NCBI GenBank assembly: GCA_023955335.1
Contig: JAGSGF010000005.1
Coordinates: 40,155 to 104,154 of the forward strand
Source of the DNA: Yoonia sp.
GTDB lineage: Bacteria; Pseudomonadota; Alphaproteobacteria; Rhodobacterales; Rhodobacteraceae
Length of the DNA: 64,000 bases
Direction: 5' to 3'
In this document: piece after piece, positions 9,435 to 19,728 of the stretch
Position numbering within the stretch: the first letter of the stretch is position 1
Layout: the number at the start of each line of letters is the position of its first letter
Notes under the pieces: generated by a model
Database searches by the model: none
What the model saw: only the letters and a program-made list of their open reading frames with translations
What the model was told of the DNA's origin: nothing
Position numbers and translations under genes: made by a program

Positions 9435-10310
9435 ATGACCTATCAACTTTACCTCGGCAATCGCCTGTATTTTAGCTGGTCCATCGCGGCCTATTTGATG
9501 TTCAACAGGTTTGGCTTGGAAGATCAGGTAAAAACGACCATTTTCCGTCCACAATCAGAGGCTGCGTTACGCCCTATGATGGCCGACCTTGCGCCAGCAC
9601 GGACGCTGCCCACCGCGATCACGTCCGACGGCGCGGTCCTGAACGACAGCATGGCCATCGCCGAAGAATTGGCCAGTCGCCACCCTGACATCGCCTTTTG
9701 GCCGACGGATCCGCTTGCACGCGGCACCGCGCGTGCGCTAGCCAATGAAATGCATTCAAGTTTTGGCGGATTGCGCAGCGACTGGGCCGTAAACCTGCGC
9801 ACAGCCTACGCCACCGTTACCCCACCCGATAACATCGCAGCAGAGCTGGACCGGATTGAGGAAATTTGGACACACGCCCGCAAGGTCACTGGTGCGACTG
9901 CCCCATGGCTTTGCGGGGATTACTGCATCGTCGATGCGATCTTTGCACCAATGGCCACACGACTGGCCACTTACGGTTTCGACACGCGCCCAACGACCAA
10001 GGCATATGTTGCGGCGCATTTGGCTGATCCGGCACTCCGGCGTTGGCGGGCGATGGGGCTGGCGAACGAGCCGACGTTGCCGGCATTTGAGGCCGACCTG
10101 CCTCAGTTACCGTGGCGCGGCCCGACACCGATGAATGCGGTCGCCGTTGATCTTGGCACACCTGAAAATGACGCATGTCCGTATTCGGGTGATGAAATCA
10201 CGCATCTGTTGTCCCTGGATGGAAGAATATTCGGGTTCTGTAATGCATTCTGCCGCGACAAAACCGTGAACGATCCGGCAGCATGGCCAAATTTCATGGC
10301 ACTTCTTTAG
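9435..10310 (+). CDS. Glutathione S-transferase-like protein with C-terminal cysteine-rich (YHS/TRASH-like) domain
   Basis: The first 215 residues or so resemble a glutathione S-transferase: a thioredoxin-fold start (YQLYLGNRLYFSWSIAAYLM), an LNDSMAIAEEL segment matching the ES/DS motif that contacts glutathione, and an all-helical second domain with CGDYCIVDAIFAPMATRL. After this comes an extra segment with three cysteines, CPYSGDEI (C248) and FCNAFC (C269, C273), spaced like a YHS or TRASH metal-binding module. Total length is 291 residues against about 210-230 for ordinary members. ATG 9435 begins the fold directly. Function of the tail is unknown; metal binding is inferred. Confidence 0.75.
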   Translation: MTYQLYLGNRLYFSWSIAAYLMFNRFGLEDQVKTTIFRPQSEAALRPMMADLAPARTLPTAITSDGAVLNDSMAIAEELASRHPDIAFWPTDPLARGTARALANEMHSSFGGLRSDWAVNLRTAYATVTPPDNIAAELDRIEEIWTHARKVTGATAPWLCGDYCIVDAIFAPMATRLATYGFDTRPTTKAYVAAHLADPALRRWRAMGLANEPTLPAFEADLPQLPWRGPTPMNAVAVDLGTPENDACPYSGDEITHLLSLDGRIFGFCNAFCRDKTVNDPAAWPNFMALL

Positions 10311-10375
10311 TCGACGTTAACCTTTCTTAAACCTGCACCCCCTACCCGTTAACCAAGTTAACCAGTGGGGTGGCA

Positions 10376-11890
10376 ATGGCCGCGATCGCATACACAGTTG
10401 CCTTTGAAGGAATAGAGGCCCGCATGGTCGAGGTGCAATGCGCCATCGCCCCCGGCATTCCTGCCTTCGCCATCGTGGGATTGCCTGACAAGGCCGTGAC
10501 AGAAGCCCGCGAACGGGTCCGCGCAGCCCTGTCGGCCATGGCAATCGCGCTGCCATCCAAGCGGATCACGATCAATATGTCCCCCGCTGATTTGCCCAAG
10601 GTCGGGTCTCATTTCGACCTGCCCATCGCGCTGGCGTTGCTTGCTGCCTTGGACATCATCCCCGTAGATGACACCGCACAGACAGTCGCATTGGGCGAGC
10701 TGTCGCTGAACGGCGACCTCGTGCCAGTACACGGCGCCCTGCCCGCCGCGATGGCCGCCGCAGGTGAAAGCCGACAGCTATTATGCCCGCAAGCCTGCGG
10801 CGCAGAGGCAGCTTGGGTTGGCAATGCACGCGTCATTGCACCGCGCAGTTTGGCCGATATGATCCGGCATTTTAACGGACAAGCGATAATCCCACCATCG
10901 CAACCGGGTGAAGTACAGCACAGCCATTCCCTCCGCGACATGGCAGAGGTAAAGGGGCAAGAACGCGCTAAACGGGCGTTAGAAATTGCGGCCGCAGGAC
11001 GGCACCATTTGTTGCTCGTCGGGCCACCCGGATCAGGCAAGTCCATGTTGGCCGCACGTATTCCCGGAATTTTGCCGCCGCTCACCCCGACCGAAGCGCT
11101 CGAGACATCAATGATCCATTCCGTTTCCGGCCTGCTGGACGCAGGCGGGATCAACCGCGAGCGCCCTTTCCGCGAACCGCATCACACCGCGTCGATGGCG
11201 GCGATCGTCGGCGGTGGTCGCGGCGCAAAACCCGGTGAAATCAGCCTTGCCCACAATGGCGTGCTGTTCATGGACGAGTTCCCTGAATTCCCCCGCACCG
11301 TGCTCGAGACCCTGCGCCAGCCATTAGAGACCGGCGAAGTCGTCGTGGCCCGCGCCAATGCGCACATCAAATACCCCTGCAAATTCATGCTCGTCGCTGC
11401 AGCAAACCCTTGTAAATGCGGATACCTGACGGACGCAGCCCGTGCCTGTTCACGCGCGCCGAACTGTGGCGAAGATTATATGGGGCGCATTTCCGGGCCG
11501 TTGATGGACAGGTTCGATCTTCGGGTCGAAGTTCCGCCCGTCGCGTTTACCGACCTTGATTTACCACAAGACGGCGAAAGCTCTGAAAGCATCGGCGCAC
11601 GGGTTAACACGGCGCGCATGGCGCAAATGGAACGCTTTGCGGGCAAGGACCACCTGCGCGTCAACGCAGATGCCGAAGGCAAAGTATTGGATGAAATTGC
11701 GACGCCAGACGCCGAAGGTCGCGCATTGTTGACCCGCGTCGCCGAACGGTTTGGGCTGTCTGCGCGCGGATATCACCGTGTTTTACGCGTGGCGCGCACG
11801 ATTGCGGATTTGGACGGATCAGATGGCGTCCGGCACCCGCACGTGGCCGAAGCCGTCAGTTACCGGTTGGCGTTGTCCAAAGACGATTGA
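10376..11890 (+). CDS. comM: YifB/ComM family Mg-chelatase-like AAA+ ATPase
   Basis: AAA+ protein of 504 residues. The N-terminal Lon-substrate-binding-like ChlI domain (about 1-170) has [18 protein letters not shown] and [20 protein letters not shown]. The ATPase core has Walker [10 protein letters not shown], Walker [11 protein letters not shown] and a cysteine cluster [14 protein letters not shown] stretch ([10 protein letters not shown], then [11 protein letters not shown]). ComM acts as a hexameric branch-migration helicase during natural transformation in Vibrio and Haemophilus; that role here is by homology. ATG 10376 is preferred over the GTG at 10370. The convergent gshB overlaps its last 31 bases. 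Confidence 0.92.
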   Translation: MAAIAYTVAFEGIEARMVEVQCAIAPGIPAFAIVGLPDKAVTEARERVRAALSAMAIALPSKRITINMSPADLPKVGSHFDLPIALALLAALDIIPVDDTAQTVALGELSLNGDLVPVHGALPAAMAAAGESRQLLCPQACGAEAAWVGNARVIAPRSLADMIRHFNGQAIIPPSQPGEVQHSHSLRDMAEVKGQERAKRALEIAAAGRHHLLLVGPPGSGKSMLAARIPGILPPLTPTEALETSMIHSVSGLLDAGGINRERPFREPHHTASMAAIVGGGRGAKPGEISLAHNGVLFMDEFPEFPRTVLETLRQPLETGEVVVARANAHIKYPCKFMLVAAANPCKCGYLTDAARACSRAPNCGEDYMGRISGPLMDRFDLRVEVPPVAFTDLDLPQDGESSESIGARVNTARMAQMERFAGKDHLRVNADAEGKVLDEIATPDAEGRALLTRVAERFGLSARGYHRVLRVARTIADLDGSDGVRHPHVAEAVSYRLALSKDD

Positions 11891-12825
11891 CGCCGTGCCT
11901 CAATAGCTTCCCAGATTTTTACGGTCACATTGGTGTCGTCGAACCGTTCCAGTTCTTGCAGGCCCGTCGGTGATGTCAGGTTGATCTCGGTCAACCAGTC
12001 GCCGATGATGTCAATTCCCACGAACACCTGACCTTTTTCGCGCAAAAGCGGGCCAATGGCGGCGCAAATCTCTAGGTCGCGCTTGGTCAGATCCACCTTT
12101 TCAGGGCGGCCACCCACATGCATGTTGGATCGCGTTTCACCTGCGGCAGGGACACGGTTAATCGCACCGACGGGTTCGCCATCTACCAAAATGACGCGCT
12201 TGTCGCCCTTGGACACATCAGGCAGGAATTTTTGCATGATCAGTGGCTCGCGGTTGATGCCCGCAAACAGCTCGTGGAGGGACGCAAGATTGCTGTCGTC
12301 TTGGCTTAATTTGAAAACACCAGCACCGCCGTTGCCGTAAAGCGGCTTAAGGATCACATCGCCGTGGCGAGCGCGAAATTCCTTAAGCGTTTCCAGATCA
12401 CGGGCGATCATCGTCGGTGGCGTCAAATCAGGGAAGTTCAGCACCAACAGTTTTTCAGGATAATTCCGCACCCAAAACGGGTCATTCACAACCAAAGTGT
12501 CGGGATGGATCATATCCAAAATATGGGTTGTCGTGATATAGCCCATGTCAAATGGCGGGTCTTGACGCAGCCAAACAACATCAAAGTCTGACAGATCAAC
12601 CTCGACTTCGTCACCAAGCCGAAAGTGATCGCCGTGCACGCGTTGAACGGTCAGCGGCCAGCCTTTGGCAGTCACCCGTCCTTCTTGATACGCCAACTTA
12701 TCCGGTGTGTAGTAAAACAGCGAATGCCCGCGCGCCTGCGCCTCTTCCATAATGCGGAACGTGCTGTCCCCGTCGATATTGATCGGACCGATCGGGTCCA
12801 TTTGGATGGCGATTTTCAGAGACAT
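11860..12825 (-). CDS. gshB: Glutathione synthetase
   Basis: ATP-grasp ligase that joins gamma-glutamylcysteine and glycine. The 321-residue protein starts with the typical [18 protein letters not shown] and has [32 protein letters not shown], the ATP-grasp loop [13 protein letters not shown], and the metal-binding segment [19 protein letters not shown]. All expected regions are present and length is normal. It lies upstream of nothing obvious: yraN ends 66 bases before its start on the same strand. Its 3' end overlaps the convergent comM by 31 bases. Confidence 0.97.
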   Translation of the reverse strand: MSLKIAIQMDPIGPINIDGDSTFRIMEEAQARGHSLFYYTPDKLAYQEGRVTAKGWPLTVQRVHGDHFRLGDEVEVDLSDFDVVWLRQDPPFDMGYITTTHILDMIHPDTLVVNDPFWVRNYPEKLLVLNFPDLTPPTMIARDLETLKEFRARHGDVILKPLYGNGGAGVFKLSQDDSNLASLHELFAGINREPLIMQKFLPDVSKGDKRVILVDGEPVGAINRVPAAGETRSNMHVGGRPEKVDLTKRDLEICAAIGPLLREKGQVFVGIDIIGDWLTEINLTSPTGLQELERFDDTNVTVKIWEAIEARRQSSLDNANR

Positions 12826-12891
12826 GGCAGACCTCGGTGCAATAACTGGTCTGTCTTACATGGCCCAAGCAGTGGACAGGTTCAACCGTTG

Positions 12892-13248
12892 CTATCCCAC
12901 GTCAAATGCATTTTCGATGATTTGCACCTCGCCCTGACCATTCACCAAAGCCAGATCAAAACGCACATCTGTCAACTGTCCCTTCGGTTCAGCGGCCAGA
13001 AACTCGGACCCTGCCGCGACAAGCCGATCCATCTGGCGACGCCCTAACCGCGTTGCTGCCTTGGCGAAACTGGAGCTTTTCTTAACCTCGACGAAAACGA
13101 CTTGGGCGCCATTGCGCATGATCAAATCAATCTCGCCGCCGGACCCGCGCCAGCGTTTGGCAGCAAACACGTGAGCGCGATCTGTATAGTCGCGGGCAAC
13201 GATGTCTTCGGCCACACGGCCCGCATGATACCCGGTTAGTCCTGTCAA
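12892..13248 (-). CDS. YraN family (UPF0102) putative nuclease-fold protein
   Basis: A 118-residue member of UPF0102, which has a restriction-endonuclease-like fold with the conserved residues E (AEDIVAR), GEIDLIM and VEVKKSS visible here. The exact function in bacteria is unsettled; Holliday-junction-type nuclease activity has been suggested from the fold. Translation probably starts at TTG 13248: an AGGAG sequence lies seven bases upstream and the TTGA overlaps the rsmI stop, so it is coupled to rsmI. The rsmI-yraN-lpoA neighbourhood is conserved across proteobacteria. Confidence 0.9.
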   Translation of the reverse strand: MTGLTGYHAGRVAEDIVARDYTDRAHVFAAKRWRGSGGEIDLIMRNGAQVVFVEVKKSSSFAKAATRLGRRQMDRLVAAGSEFLAAEPKGQLTDVRFDLALVNGQGEVQIIENAFDVG

Positions 13249-14105
13249 TCATCGTCTCCTAGGCTCAGCGCCATTTGATATACTTGCCTGCGCGGCAAAC
13301 CCAAGGCACCAGCCACAACCGTCGCCGCATCTTTCACACGCATCGTTTTCATCGCATCGCGCAAGGCGGTTTCAACATCCACCTCGGCGACGTCCGTCGC
13401 GCCCGCACGCCCGACAAGCACAACCAGTTCGCCCTTAACCATGCGGTCACTAAATTCCGCGACCAGATCATCCAGCGATCCGCGCTGCGTTTCTTCAAAC
13501 TTTTTCGTCAACTCGCGACAGACAACTGCTTGCCGATCCCCACCCAAAACATCGCGCAGACTATTTAACATCGCGCTAACGCGTTTGGGGCTTTCATAAA
13601 AAACAAGCGTGAACGGGGTGTCACGCAACTGCGCAATTTCGGTTTCGCGTTGCTGCTTACTCGACGACAGAAATCCGACAAAAGCGAATCTATCGGTCGG
13701 CAAACCAGACACTGTCAGCGCCGCCAGCACAGCAGACGCCCCCGGGGCGGTCAAAACGGGCAGCCCCGCCTCGATCACAGCGCGGCCCATTTCGTAGCCC
13801 GGATCAGCGATCAAAGGTGTACCAGCCTCTGAAACATAGGCCACAGATTTGCCCGCTGCGATTGCATCAACGAACCGTTTCGCTGCCGCATCGCTGGTAT
13901 GATCGTGGAATGCAACGATCTGCCGCCCGTTCAAAGGCACCCCGTGGATTTCCATCAGCTTGCGTGCTGTGCGGGTGTCTTCGGCTGCCAACAGATCGGC
14001 AGAGGCTAAAATATCCAACCCCCGCAGGGTCATATCCCGCGCAGACCCAATTGGGGTCGCGACAAAATACAAACCAGCGGAGAGCGGCTTGGTGATAAAA
14101 TTCAT
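13245..14105 (-). CDS. rsmI: 16S rRNA (cytidine(1402)-2'-O)-methyltransferase
   Basis: SAM-dependent tetrapyrrole-methylase-fold enzyme that 2'-O-methylates C1402 of 16S rRNA. The 286-residue protein shows GLYFVATPIGSARDMTLRG, AAEDTRTARKLM, the SAM loop VSEAGTPLIADPGY and TVSGLPTDRFAFVGFL, which together are diagnostic for RsmI. It is divergent from the LpoA-like lipoprotein gene and overlaps yraN downstream by four bases. Confidence 0.96.
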   Translation of the reverse strand: MNFITKPLSAGLYFVATPIGSARDMTLRGLDILASADLLAAEDTRTARKLMEIHGVPLNGRQIVAFHDHTSDAAAKRFVDAIAAGKSVAYVSEAGTPLIADPGYEMGRAVIEAGLPVLTAPGASAVLAALTVSGLPTDRFAFVGFLSSSKQQRETEIAQLRDTPFTLVFYESPKRVSAMLNSLRDVLGGDRQAVVCRELTKKFEETQRGSLDDLVAEFSDRMVKGELVVLVGRAGATDVAEVDVETALRDAMKTMRVKDAATVVAGALGLPRRQVYQMALSLGDDD

Positions 14106-14215
14106 AACTAGACCCTTGTGGCTGAGACAGTATTATGGTTCCCGAGTGAAGACCAACAAGGCGCAACTGACCGCACCATAAAATTAGGTCACGCCACCAA
14201 GAGGGAGTTTTGTCT

Positions 14216-15403
14216 ATGTTTGCCCGTTTACCCAGTACCCGCAAGGCGATTGCATGTATTTTTGCGCTAATGTCATTTGTGTGGCTTGCCGCATGTGAGC
14301 CGATGGCCCCCGGGACCGCCAATAATAACAACGGCCAACGCATCGACCCGAACGCACCCGTCCAAGTGGCGTTGCTTGTTCCCGGCGGATCGGGGGCTGG
14401 CACAGACAATTTGCTGGCATCCGACCTCGAAAATGCCGCCCGCTTGGCGATTTCAGACCTGAACGGCATCCGCATCGACTTGCGTGTCTATAACACCGGG
14501 GCCGATCCCGTTGTCGCCGCATCTGTTGCATCACAAGCAGTCAACGACGGTGCAAAAATCATATTAGGCCCGCTATTTGGAGAGGCTTCCAATGCAGCGG
14601 GTATTGCTGTCGCAAGCCGCAACGTCAACGTGCTCGCGTTTTCCAACAACACCGCCATTGCTGGCGGGAACGTATTTGTTTTGGGTGCGACATTCCAAAA
14701 CACAGCCAAACGCTTGGTCCAGTATTCCGGTCGCCAAGGGATCAACCGCTATGCTGTTGTCCACGGCGCTGACGTTGCAGGCGAAGCAGGGCGTGATGCC
14801 ATTACAACGGCCGTGCGCAACAACGGCGGACAAGTGTCCAGCATCGAAAGCTATCCGCTATCCCAGCAAGGCATCGTCAGCTCGGCGCGACGGATCGCTG
14901 CATCCACCAAAGCAGGCGGCGCAGATGCTGTTTTCATGACGGCGGGCGTGAATGCGGACTTGCCTATCTTGGCGACGGCACTGCCAGAGGCAGGCATCAA
15001 TCCTGCCATCACACGCTATATCGGCCTTACACGGTGGAGCGCGGCCCCCCAAGCACTGGCACTGCCCGGCCTGCAAGGCGGCATATTCACCCTGCCCGAC
15101 CAAGGCATGAAGAACCTGTTTGAAAGCCGTTATGCCGCCGCTTATGGCAATAATCCGCATCCATTTGCAGGATTGGCCTATGACGGAATTGCAGCAATTG
15201 GCGCGCTTGTCGCAAATGGCAGTACAAACGCGTTGACCAAACAGGCGTTGACGTCTCCGCAGGGTTTCCAAGGCACTGCAGGCATCTTCCGCTTACTGCC
15301 CAACGGACAAAATGAACGCGGATTGGCCGTGGCGACTGTTCGCGACGGCGCTATTGTTGTCCTTGAACCTGCGCCACGCAGCTTTGGCGGTGCAGGTTTC
15401 TAA
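14216..15403 (+). CDS. LpoA-like penicillin-binding protein activator lipoprotein
   Basis: A 395-residue lipoprotein: the N-terminal signal ends in the lipobox LAAC (cysteine about residue 24) followed by an Asn-rich linker. The rest is a periplasmic type-1 binding-protein fold (VQVALLVPGGSGAG, LGPLFGEASNAAG, YAVVHGADVAG). This family includes the C-terminal domain of LpoA, which activates PBP1A in enterobacteria. The position, divergent from rsmI and next to yraN, mirrors the E. coli lpoA locus and supports the call. ATG 14216 follows GAGGGA by nine bases; a TTG at 14210 is in frame. It is followed by glnD after only three bases. Confidence 0.85.
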   Translation: MFARLPSTRKAIACIFALMSFVWLAACEPMAPGTANNNNGQRIDPNAPVQVALLVPGGSGAGTDNLLASDLENAARLAISDLNGIRIDLRVYNTGADPVVAASVASQAVNDGAKIILGPLFGEASNAAGIAVASRNVNVLAFSNNTAIAGGNVFVLGATFQNTAKRLVQYSGRQGINRYAVVHGADVAGEAGRDAITTAVRNNGGQVSSIESYPLSQQGIVSSARRIAASTKAGGADAVFMTAGVNADLPILATALPEAGINPAITRYIGLTRWSAAPQALALPGLQGGIFTLPDQGMKNLFESRYAAAYGNNPHPFAGLAYDGIAAIGALVANGSTNALTKQALTSPQGFQGTAGIFRLLPNGQNERGLAVATVRDGAIVVLEPAPRSFGGAGF

Positions 15404-15406
15404 ACA

Positions 15407-18181
15407 ATGCTGACCCAAGCCCAACCTTTGGATACGCCGGATGGATTAATCTGTCCGGCGTCTTCTATTTTTGACGCGGCATCCGTGCGCGCACAGTTCA
15501 TCGCAGCCATTGCTGATACCAAAGATGCCCGCGACATACGTCAAGCAACTGTCGCGATCCTGCGCGACGCCCAAGCCGCAGGCCGCCAGTTGATTACTGA
15601 TGCATTTGTCGCCGACCCATTTAACGCCCGCCCGACAACACGCGCCTTTAGCTGGCTGACTGATCAAATCGTCAAAGAAGCGTTATATGTGGCGACTTAC
15701 CATCTGCACCCACTGCCCAACCCAACAAGCGGTGAACGGCTGTCACTGATTGCTGTTGGTGGCTATGGACGCGGTGAAATGGCCCCACAATCGGACGTCG
15801 ACCTGCTATTTCTGACGCCCTATAAGATCACCCCTTGGGCCGAAAGCGTGATTGAATCGATGCTGTATATCCTCTGGGATCTAAAGCTGAAGGTTGGCCA
15901 CGCCAGCCGCACCGTCAAAGATTGCATTCGCCTTGCGCGCGAAGATTTTACCATCCGCACATCGCTGGTCGAATACCGCCATATCGCGGGCGATGCCGCC
16001 CTTGCTGTGAAATTGGGTGAAAGGCTTTGGACCGAACTATTCCAATCCACCGCCCCTGAATTCATCGAAGCCAAACTTGACGAACGCGCTGAGCGGCACC
16101 GCAAACAAGGCGGACAACGCTATGTTGTCGAGCCAAATGTCAAAGAAGGCAAAGGCGGACTGCGCGATCTACAGTCCCTTTATTGGATCGGCAAATACGT
16201 CAACGGCGTGAAAAACGCGTCCGAATTGATCGACCACAAGGTCTTCACTCAGGACGAATACGAGAAATTTCGCAAAGCCGAAGATTTTCTGTGGGCCGTA
16301 CGTTGCCACCTGCACCTGCTGACAAACCGTCCGATGGATCAGCTGACTTTTGACCTGCAGGTCGATGTCGCAGCCCGCATGGGGTACAAAGACGGCGGCG
16401 GACGCCGTGCGGTTGAACATTTCATGCAGGCCTATTTCCGGCGCGCCACCCAAGTCGGCGAACTGACTCGCATCTTTTTGACCGCCCAAGAAGCCGCGCA
16501 TACAAAGCCCGCTCCCATGCTGGAACGGCTATTCAAACGTCGTAAAAAGACCAAGCCGCCTTATGCGATCTTGCAAAACCGGATCACGGTCGCGGACGTG
16601 GATGCATTTCTGGCCGACCCGCTGAATATTCTCCGGATATTTGAAGAGGCCTTACGCACTGGCACCCTGCTGCATCCCGACGCCATGCGCCTGCTGTCAG
16701 CCAACCTGCATTTAATCGATGCCGACATGCAAAGCAGCAAAGTCGCCGCAAAACTGTTTCTGGACACGATGCTGAAACACGGCAACCCCGAACGAGGCCT
16801 GCGCCGCATGAACGAGCTTGGCATCCTTGGTGCGTTCATTCCAGAATTTGCCCCGATCGTCGCGATGATGCAGTTCAATATGTACCATCACTACACCGTT
16901 GACGAACACACGATCCAATGCATCAGCCACCTTGCGCAAATCGAACGCGAGGAGCTGATCGAAGAGCTGCCCGTCGCGTCGTCCATCCTGAAAGGCGGGA
17001 TCAACCGCCGCGTGATGTATGTGGCGCTGCTGCTGCATGACATCGGCAAGGGCCGCCCCGAGGATCATTCGATCCTTGGCGCACAGATTGCCCGCGTCGT
17101 GGCCCCACGCTTGGGCCTATCCAAGAAAGACTGCGACACTGTCGAATGGTTGATCCGCTATCACTTGCTGATGTCCGATGTGGCCCAAAAACGCGACATT
17201 TCCGAACCGCGCACCGTGCGCGACTTTGCCAAAATGGTGAAAACCGTCGAGCGCCTTGATCTGCTTACAGTGTTAACTGTCTGCGATATTCGCGGCGTGG
17301 GGCCCGGCACGTGGAACAATTGGAAGGCTGTGCTGATCCGTAATCTACACAAAGCCACCCGCGACGCGCTTGAAAACGGGCTTGAAGACCTTAACCGCGA
17401 GACCCGCGAAACCGAGTCCAAGCGGGCCTTGCGCATCGCACTTTCCGATTGGGAACCAAAAGCTATTCGCGCAGAAACAAGTCGTCACTACGGGCCTTAT
17501 TGGCAGGGCCTACCTCTGGCTACCCACCGCATTTTTGCGGATCTTTTGCGCGATGTGAACGATGACGAAATCAGTATCGATCTGATGCTCGACGAGGACC
17601 GCGACGCAACGCGTGCCTGTCTTGCGATGGTCGACCATCCGGGTCTGTTTTGCCGGATGACAGGTGCGCTTGCGCTTGTTGGTGCAAACGTCGTGGACGC
17701 GCGGACCTATACATCAAAAGACGGCTACGCGACCGCCGTGTTCTGGATTCAAGACGCCGATGGTCACCCCTACGAGAAATCCCGCATGCCGCGTCTGCGC
17801 AAGATGATTTCGCGCACCCTGCGTGGCGAAATCGTCGCCCGCGACGCGCTCAAGGACCGCGACAAGATCAAGAAACGCGAGCGCGCCTTTCGCGTCCCGA
17901 CCCATATCACGTTCGACAACACTGGGTCCGAAATTTACACGATCATCGAGGTCGATACCCGCGACCGCCCCGGGCTTTTGTATGACCTGACACGCACGCT
18001 TGCGAATAATTACGTCTATATCGCCAGCGCCGTGATCGCGACTTTCGGGGAACAGGTTGTTGATACGTTTTACGTCAAAGATATGGTTGGCCTGAAGTAC
18101 CACAGCCAAGACAAGCGCGATGCGTTAGAGCAGAAATTGCGCGAGGCGATTTTGCAGGGCGTCGAAAGGGCCACCTCATGA
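15407..18181 (+). CDS. glnD: Bifunctional [protein-PII] uridylyltransferase/uridylyl-removing enzyme
   Basis: Primary nitrogen sensor that uridylylates PII proteins when glutamine is low and removes UMP when it is high. Domains in order over 924 residues: nucleotidyltransferase with GGYGRGEMAPQSDVDLLFL near residue 120, the GlnD linker EGKGGLRDLQSLYWIGKY, an HD hydrolase domain with LLLHDIGKGRPEDHS near 545, and two C-terminal ACT domains (about 738-800 and 843-915) that sense glutamine. Length is normal. It lies between the LpoA-like gene and murJ, overlapping murJ by four bases. Confidence 0.97.
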   Translation: MLTQAQPLDTPDGLICPASSIFDAASVRAQFIAAIADTKDARDIRQATVAILRDAQAAGRQLITDAFVADPFNARPTTRAFSWLTDQIVKEALYVATYHLHPLPNPTSGERLSLIAVGGYGRGEMAPQSDVDLLFLTPYKITPWAESVIESMLYILWDLKLKVGHASRTVKDCIRLAREDFTIRTSLVEYRHIAGDAALAVKLGERLWTELFQSTAPEFIEAKLDERAERHRKQGGQRYVVEPNVKEGKGGLRDLQSLYWIGKYVNGVKNASELIDHKVFTQDEYEKFRKAEDFLWAVRCHLHLLTNRPMDQLTFDLQVDVAARMGYKDGGGRRAVEHFMQAYFRRATQVGELTRIFLTAQEAAHTKPAPMLERLFKRRKKTKPPYAILQNRITVADVDAFLADPLNILRIFEEALRTGTLLHPDAMRLLSANLHLIDADMQSSKVAAKLFLDTMLKHGNPERGLRRMNELGILGAFIPEFAPIVAMMQFNMYHHYTVDEHTIQCISHLAQIEREELIEELPVASSILKGGINRRVMYVALLLHDIGKGRPEDHSILGAQIARVVAPRLGLSKKDCDTVEWLIRYHLLMSDVAQKRDISEPRTVRDFAKMVKTVERLDLLTVLTVCDIRGVGPGTWNNWKAVLIRNLHKATRDALENGLEDLNRETRETESKRALRIALSDWEPKAIRAETSRHYGPYWQGLPLATHRIFADLLRDVNDDEISIDLMLDEDRDATRACLAMVDHPGLFCRMTGALALVGANVVDARTYTSKDGYATAVFWIQDADGHPYEKSRMPRLRKMISRTLRGEIVARDALKDRDKIKKRERAFRVPTHITFDNTGSEIYTIIEVDTRDRPGLLYDLTRTLANNYVYIASAVIATFGEQVVDTFYVKDMVGLKYHSQDKRDALEQKLREAILQGVERATS

Positions 18182-19728
18182 AACCCATCCGCTTGATGGC
18201 TGGATTTTTCACCGTGGGTATTTGGACGCTGCTAAGCCGTGTGATGGGCTTTGTCCGTGACATCATGATCGCGAGCTATTTGGGCACCGGACCTGTCGCC
18301 GAAGCCTTCCTTGTGGCGTTTTCCTTGCCAAATCTGTTCCGCCGTTTCTTTGCCGAAGGCGCGTTTAACATGGCCTTTGTGCCGATGTTTTCCAAAAAGT
18401 TCGAAGGCGACGATGACCCCGCGCAGTTTGCCCAAGACGCGTTTGTTGGTATGGCGTTTCTGCTGACGGTGTTCACCACGATCGGCATCATCGCGATGCC
18501 CGCATTGGTCGCTGCAATGGCATCCGGATTCATGGCAAACGAACGGTTCGATCTGGCTGTCACTTATGGCCGTATCGCGTTTCCTTACATCCTGTTCATC
18601 TCGCTGTCCGCGCTACTGTCAGGCGTTTTGAACGCGACGGGCCGCTTTGTCGCGGCCGCCGCAGCCCCCGTTCTGCTGAACGTGATCTTTATTGCAGCCC
18701 TGATCATCACCGCCTTGGTCATGGACCCCACCCAATTTGATATCGGCACATCGCTGGCTTGGGCCGTGCCCATCGGCGGTATTGCACAAATGGCCCTCGT
18801 GTTCATCGCGGCACGTCGCGCAGGGTTCCCGATGCGCCTGCGTTTGCCGAAACTCACGCCCGACCTCAAGCGCCTCGCGCTTATCGCCGCCCCTGCTGCG
18901 TTGGCGGGTGGTGTCGTGCAGATCAACCTGCTTGTGGGCCGCCAAGTCGCCAGTTTTTTCGATGGCGCAGTTGCTTGGCTGAACTACGCTGACCGTCTGT
19001 ACCAGCTACCCTTGGGCGTGGTTGGCATTGCAATTGGCGTGGTCCTTTTGCCTGACCTATCGCGGCGGCTGCGTGCAGACGATCACGCCGGCGGGCGCGA
19101 CGCGTTTAACCGCGCAAGCGAGCTGTCTCTGGCGCTGACAATCCCCGCATCAGTCGCGTTAATGGTCATTCCTGTGCCACTTGTCAGCGTGTTGTTTGAA
19201 CGCGGAGCATTCACATCCGACGACACAATGGCAACCGCAATGGCCGTGGCAATCTACGGCCTTGGCCTACCTGCATTCGTCTTGCAGAAAACACTGCAGC
19301 CACTTTTCTTTGCCCGCGAAGACACCAAGCGCCCATTTTATTACGCGCTCGCGGCAATGGCGATCAACCTCGTCCTTGCGATCGGGCTTTCCTACTATAT
19401 CGGGTTTATCGCGGCGGCTGTTGGCACAACGATGACCGGCTGGGTCATGGTCCTGATGCTTGCACGCGGCGCACGCACGATGGGCGACGCCGCCAAGTTC
19501 GACGCGCGTTTCCGCAAACGGATTTGGCGGATTGTCGGTGCATCAGGGGCGATGGGGGTGATTTTGCTGCTCGCCGAATTGATCCTGTCGCCATTCTTTG
19601 GCATGGCAAGCTGGCGTTATCTGGCGCTGCTGGTTTTGGTCGCTATTGGCGTCTTTAGCTATTTCGGGATCGGCCAATTGATCGGTGCATTCCGTTTGGG
19701 TGAATTCCGCAGTGCAATGCGCCGTTAG
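18178..19728 (+). CDS. murJ: Lipid II flippase MurJ
   Basis: Polytopic inner-membrane protein (516 residues, about 14 helices) of the MOP superfamily that flips lipid II to the periplasm for peptidoglycan synthesis. Signatures include the N-terminal TLLSRVMGFVRDIMIASYLG, FSLPNLFRRFFAEGAFNMAF and PVLLNVIFI, and the mid-protein QINLLVGRQVASFF and GAVAWLNYADRLYQLPLGV. The start overlaps the glnD stop (ATGA). The end overlaps the convergent rhomboid-like gene by four bases. Confidence 0.96.
   Translation: MKPIRLMAGFFTVGIWTLLSRVMGFVRDIMIASYLGTGPVAEAFLVAFSLPNLFRRFFAEGAFNMAFVPMFSKKFEGDDDPAQFAQDAFVGMAFLLTVFTTIGIIAMPALVAAMASGFMANERFDLAVTYGRIAFPYILFISLSALLSGVLNATGRFVAAAAAPVLLNVIFIAALIITALVMDPTQFDIGTSLAWAVPIGGIAQMALVFIAARRAGFPMRLRLPKLTPDLKRLALIAAPAALAGGVVQINLLVGRQVASFFDGAVAWLNYADRLYQLPLGVVGIAIGVVLLPDLSRRLRADDHAGGRDAFNRASELSLALTIPASVALMVIPVPLVSVLFERGAFTSDDTMATAMAVAIYGLGLPAFVLQKTLQPLFFAREDTKRPFYYALAAMAINLVLAIGLSYYIGFIAAAVGTTMTGWVMVLMLARGARTMGDAAKFDARFRKRIWRIVGASGAMGVILLLAELILSPFFGMASWRYLALLVLVAIGVFSYFGIGQLIGAFRLGEFRSAMRR

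Noticed and set aside
10314..10365. Clustered TTAA tetramers before comM that look like CtrA half-sites
   Set aside because: Spacings are 5 or 6 bases, not 7, so they do not form a full CtrA box.
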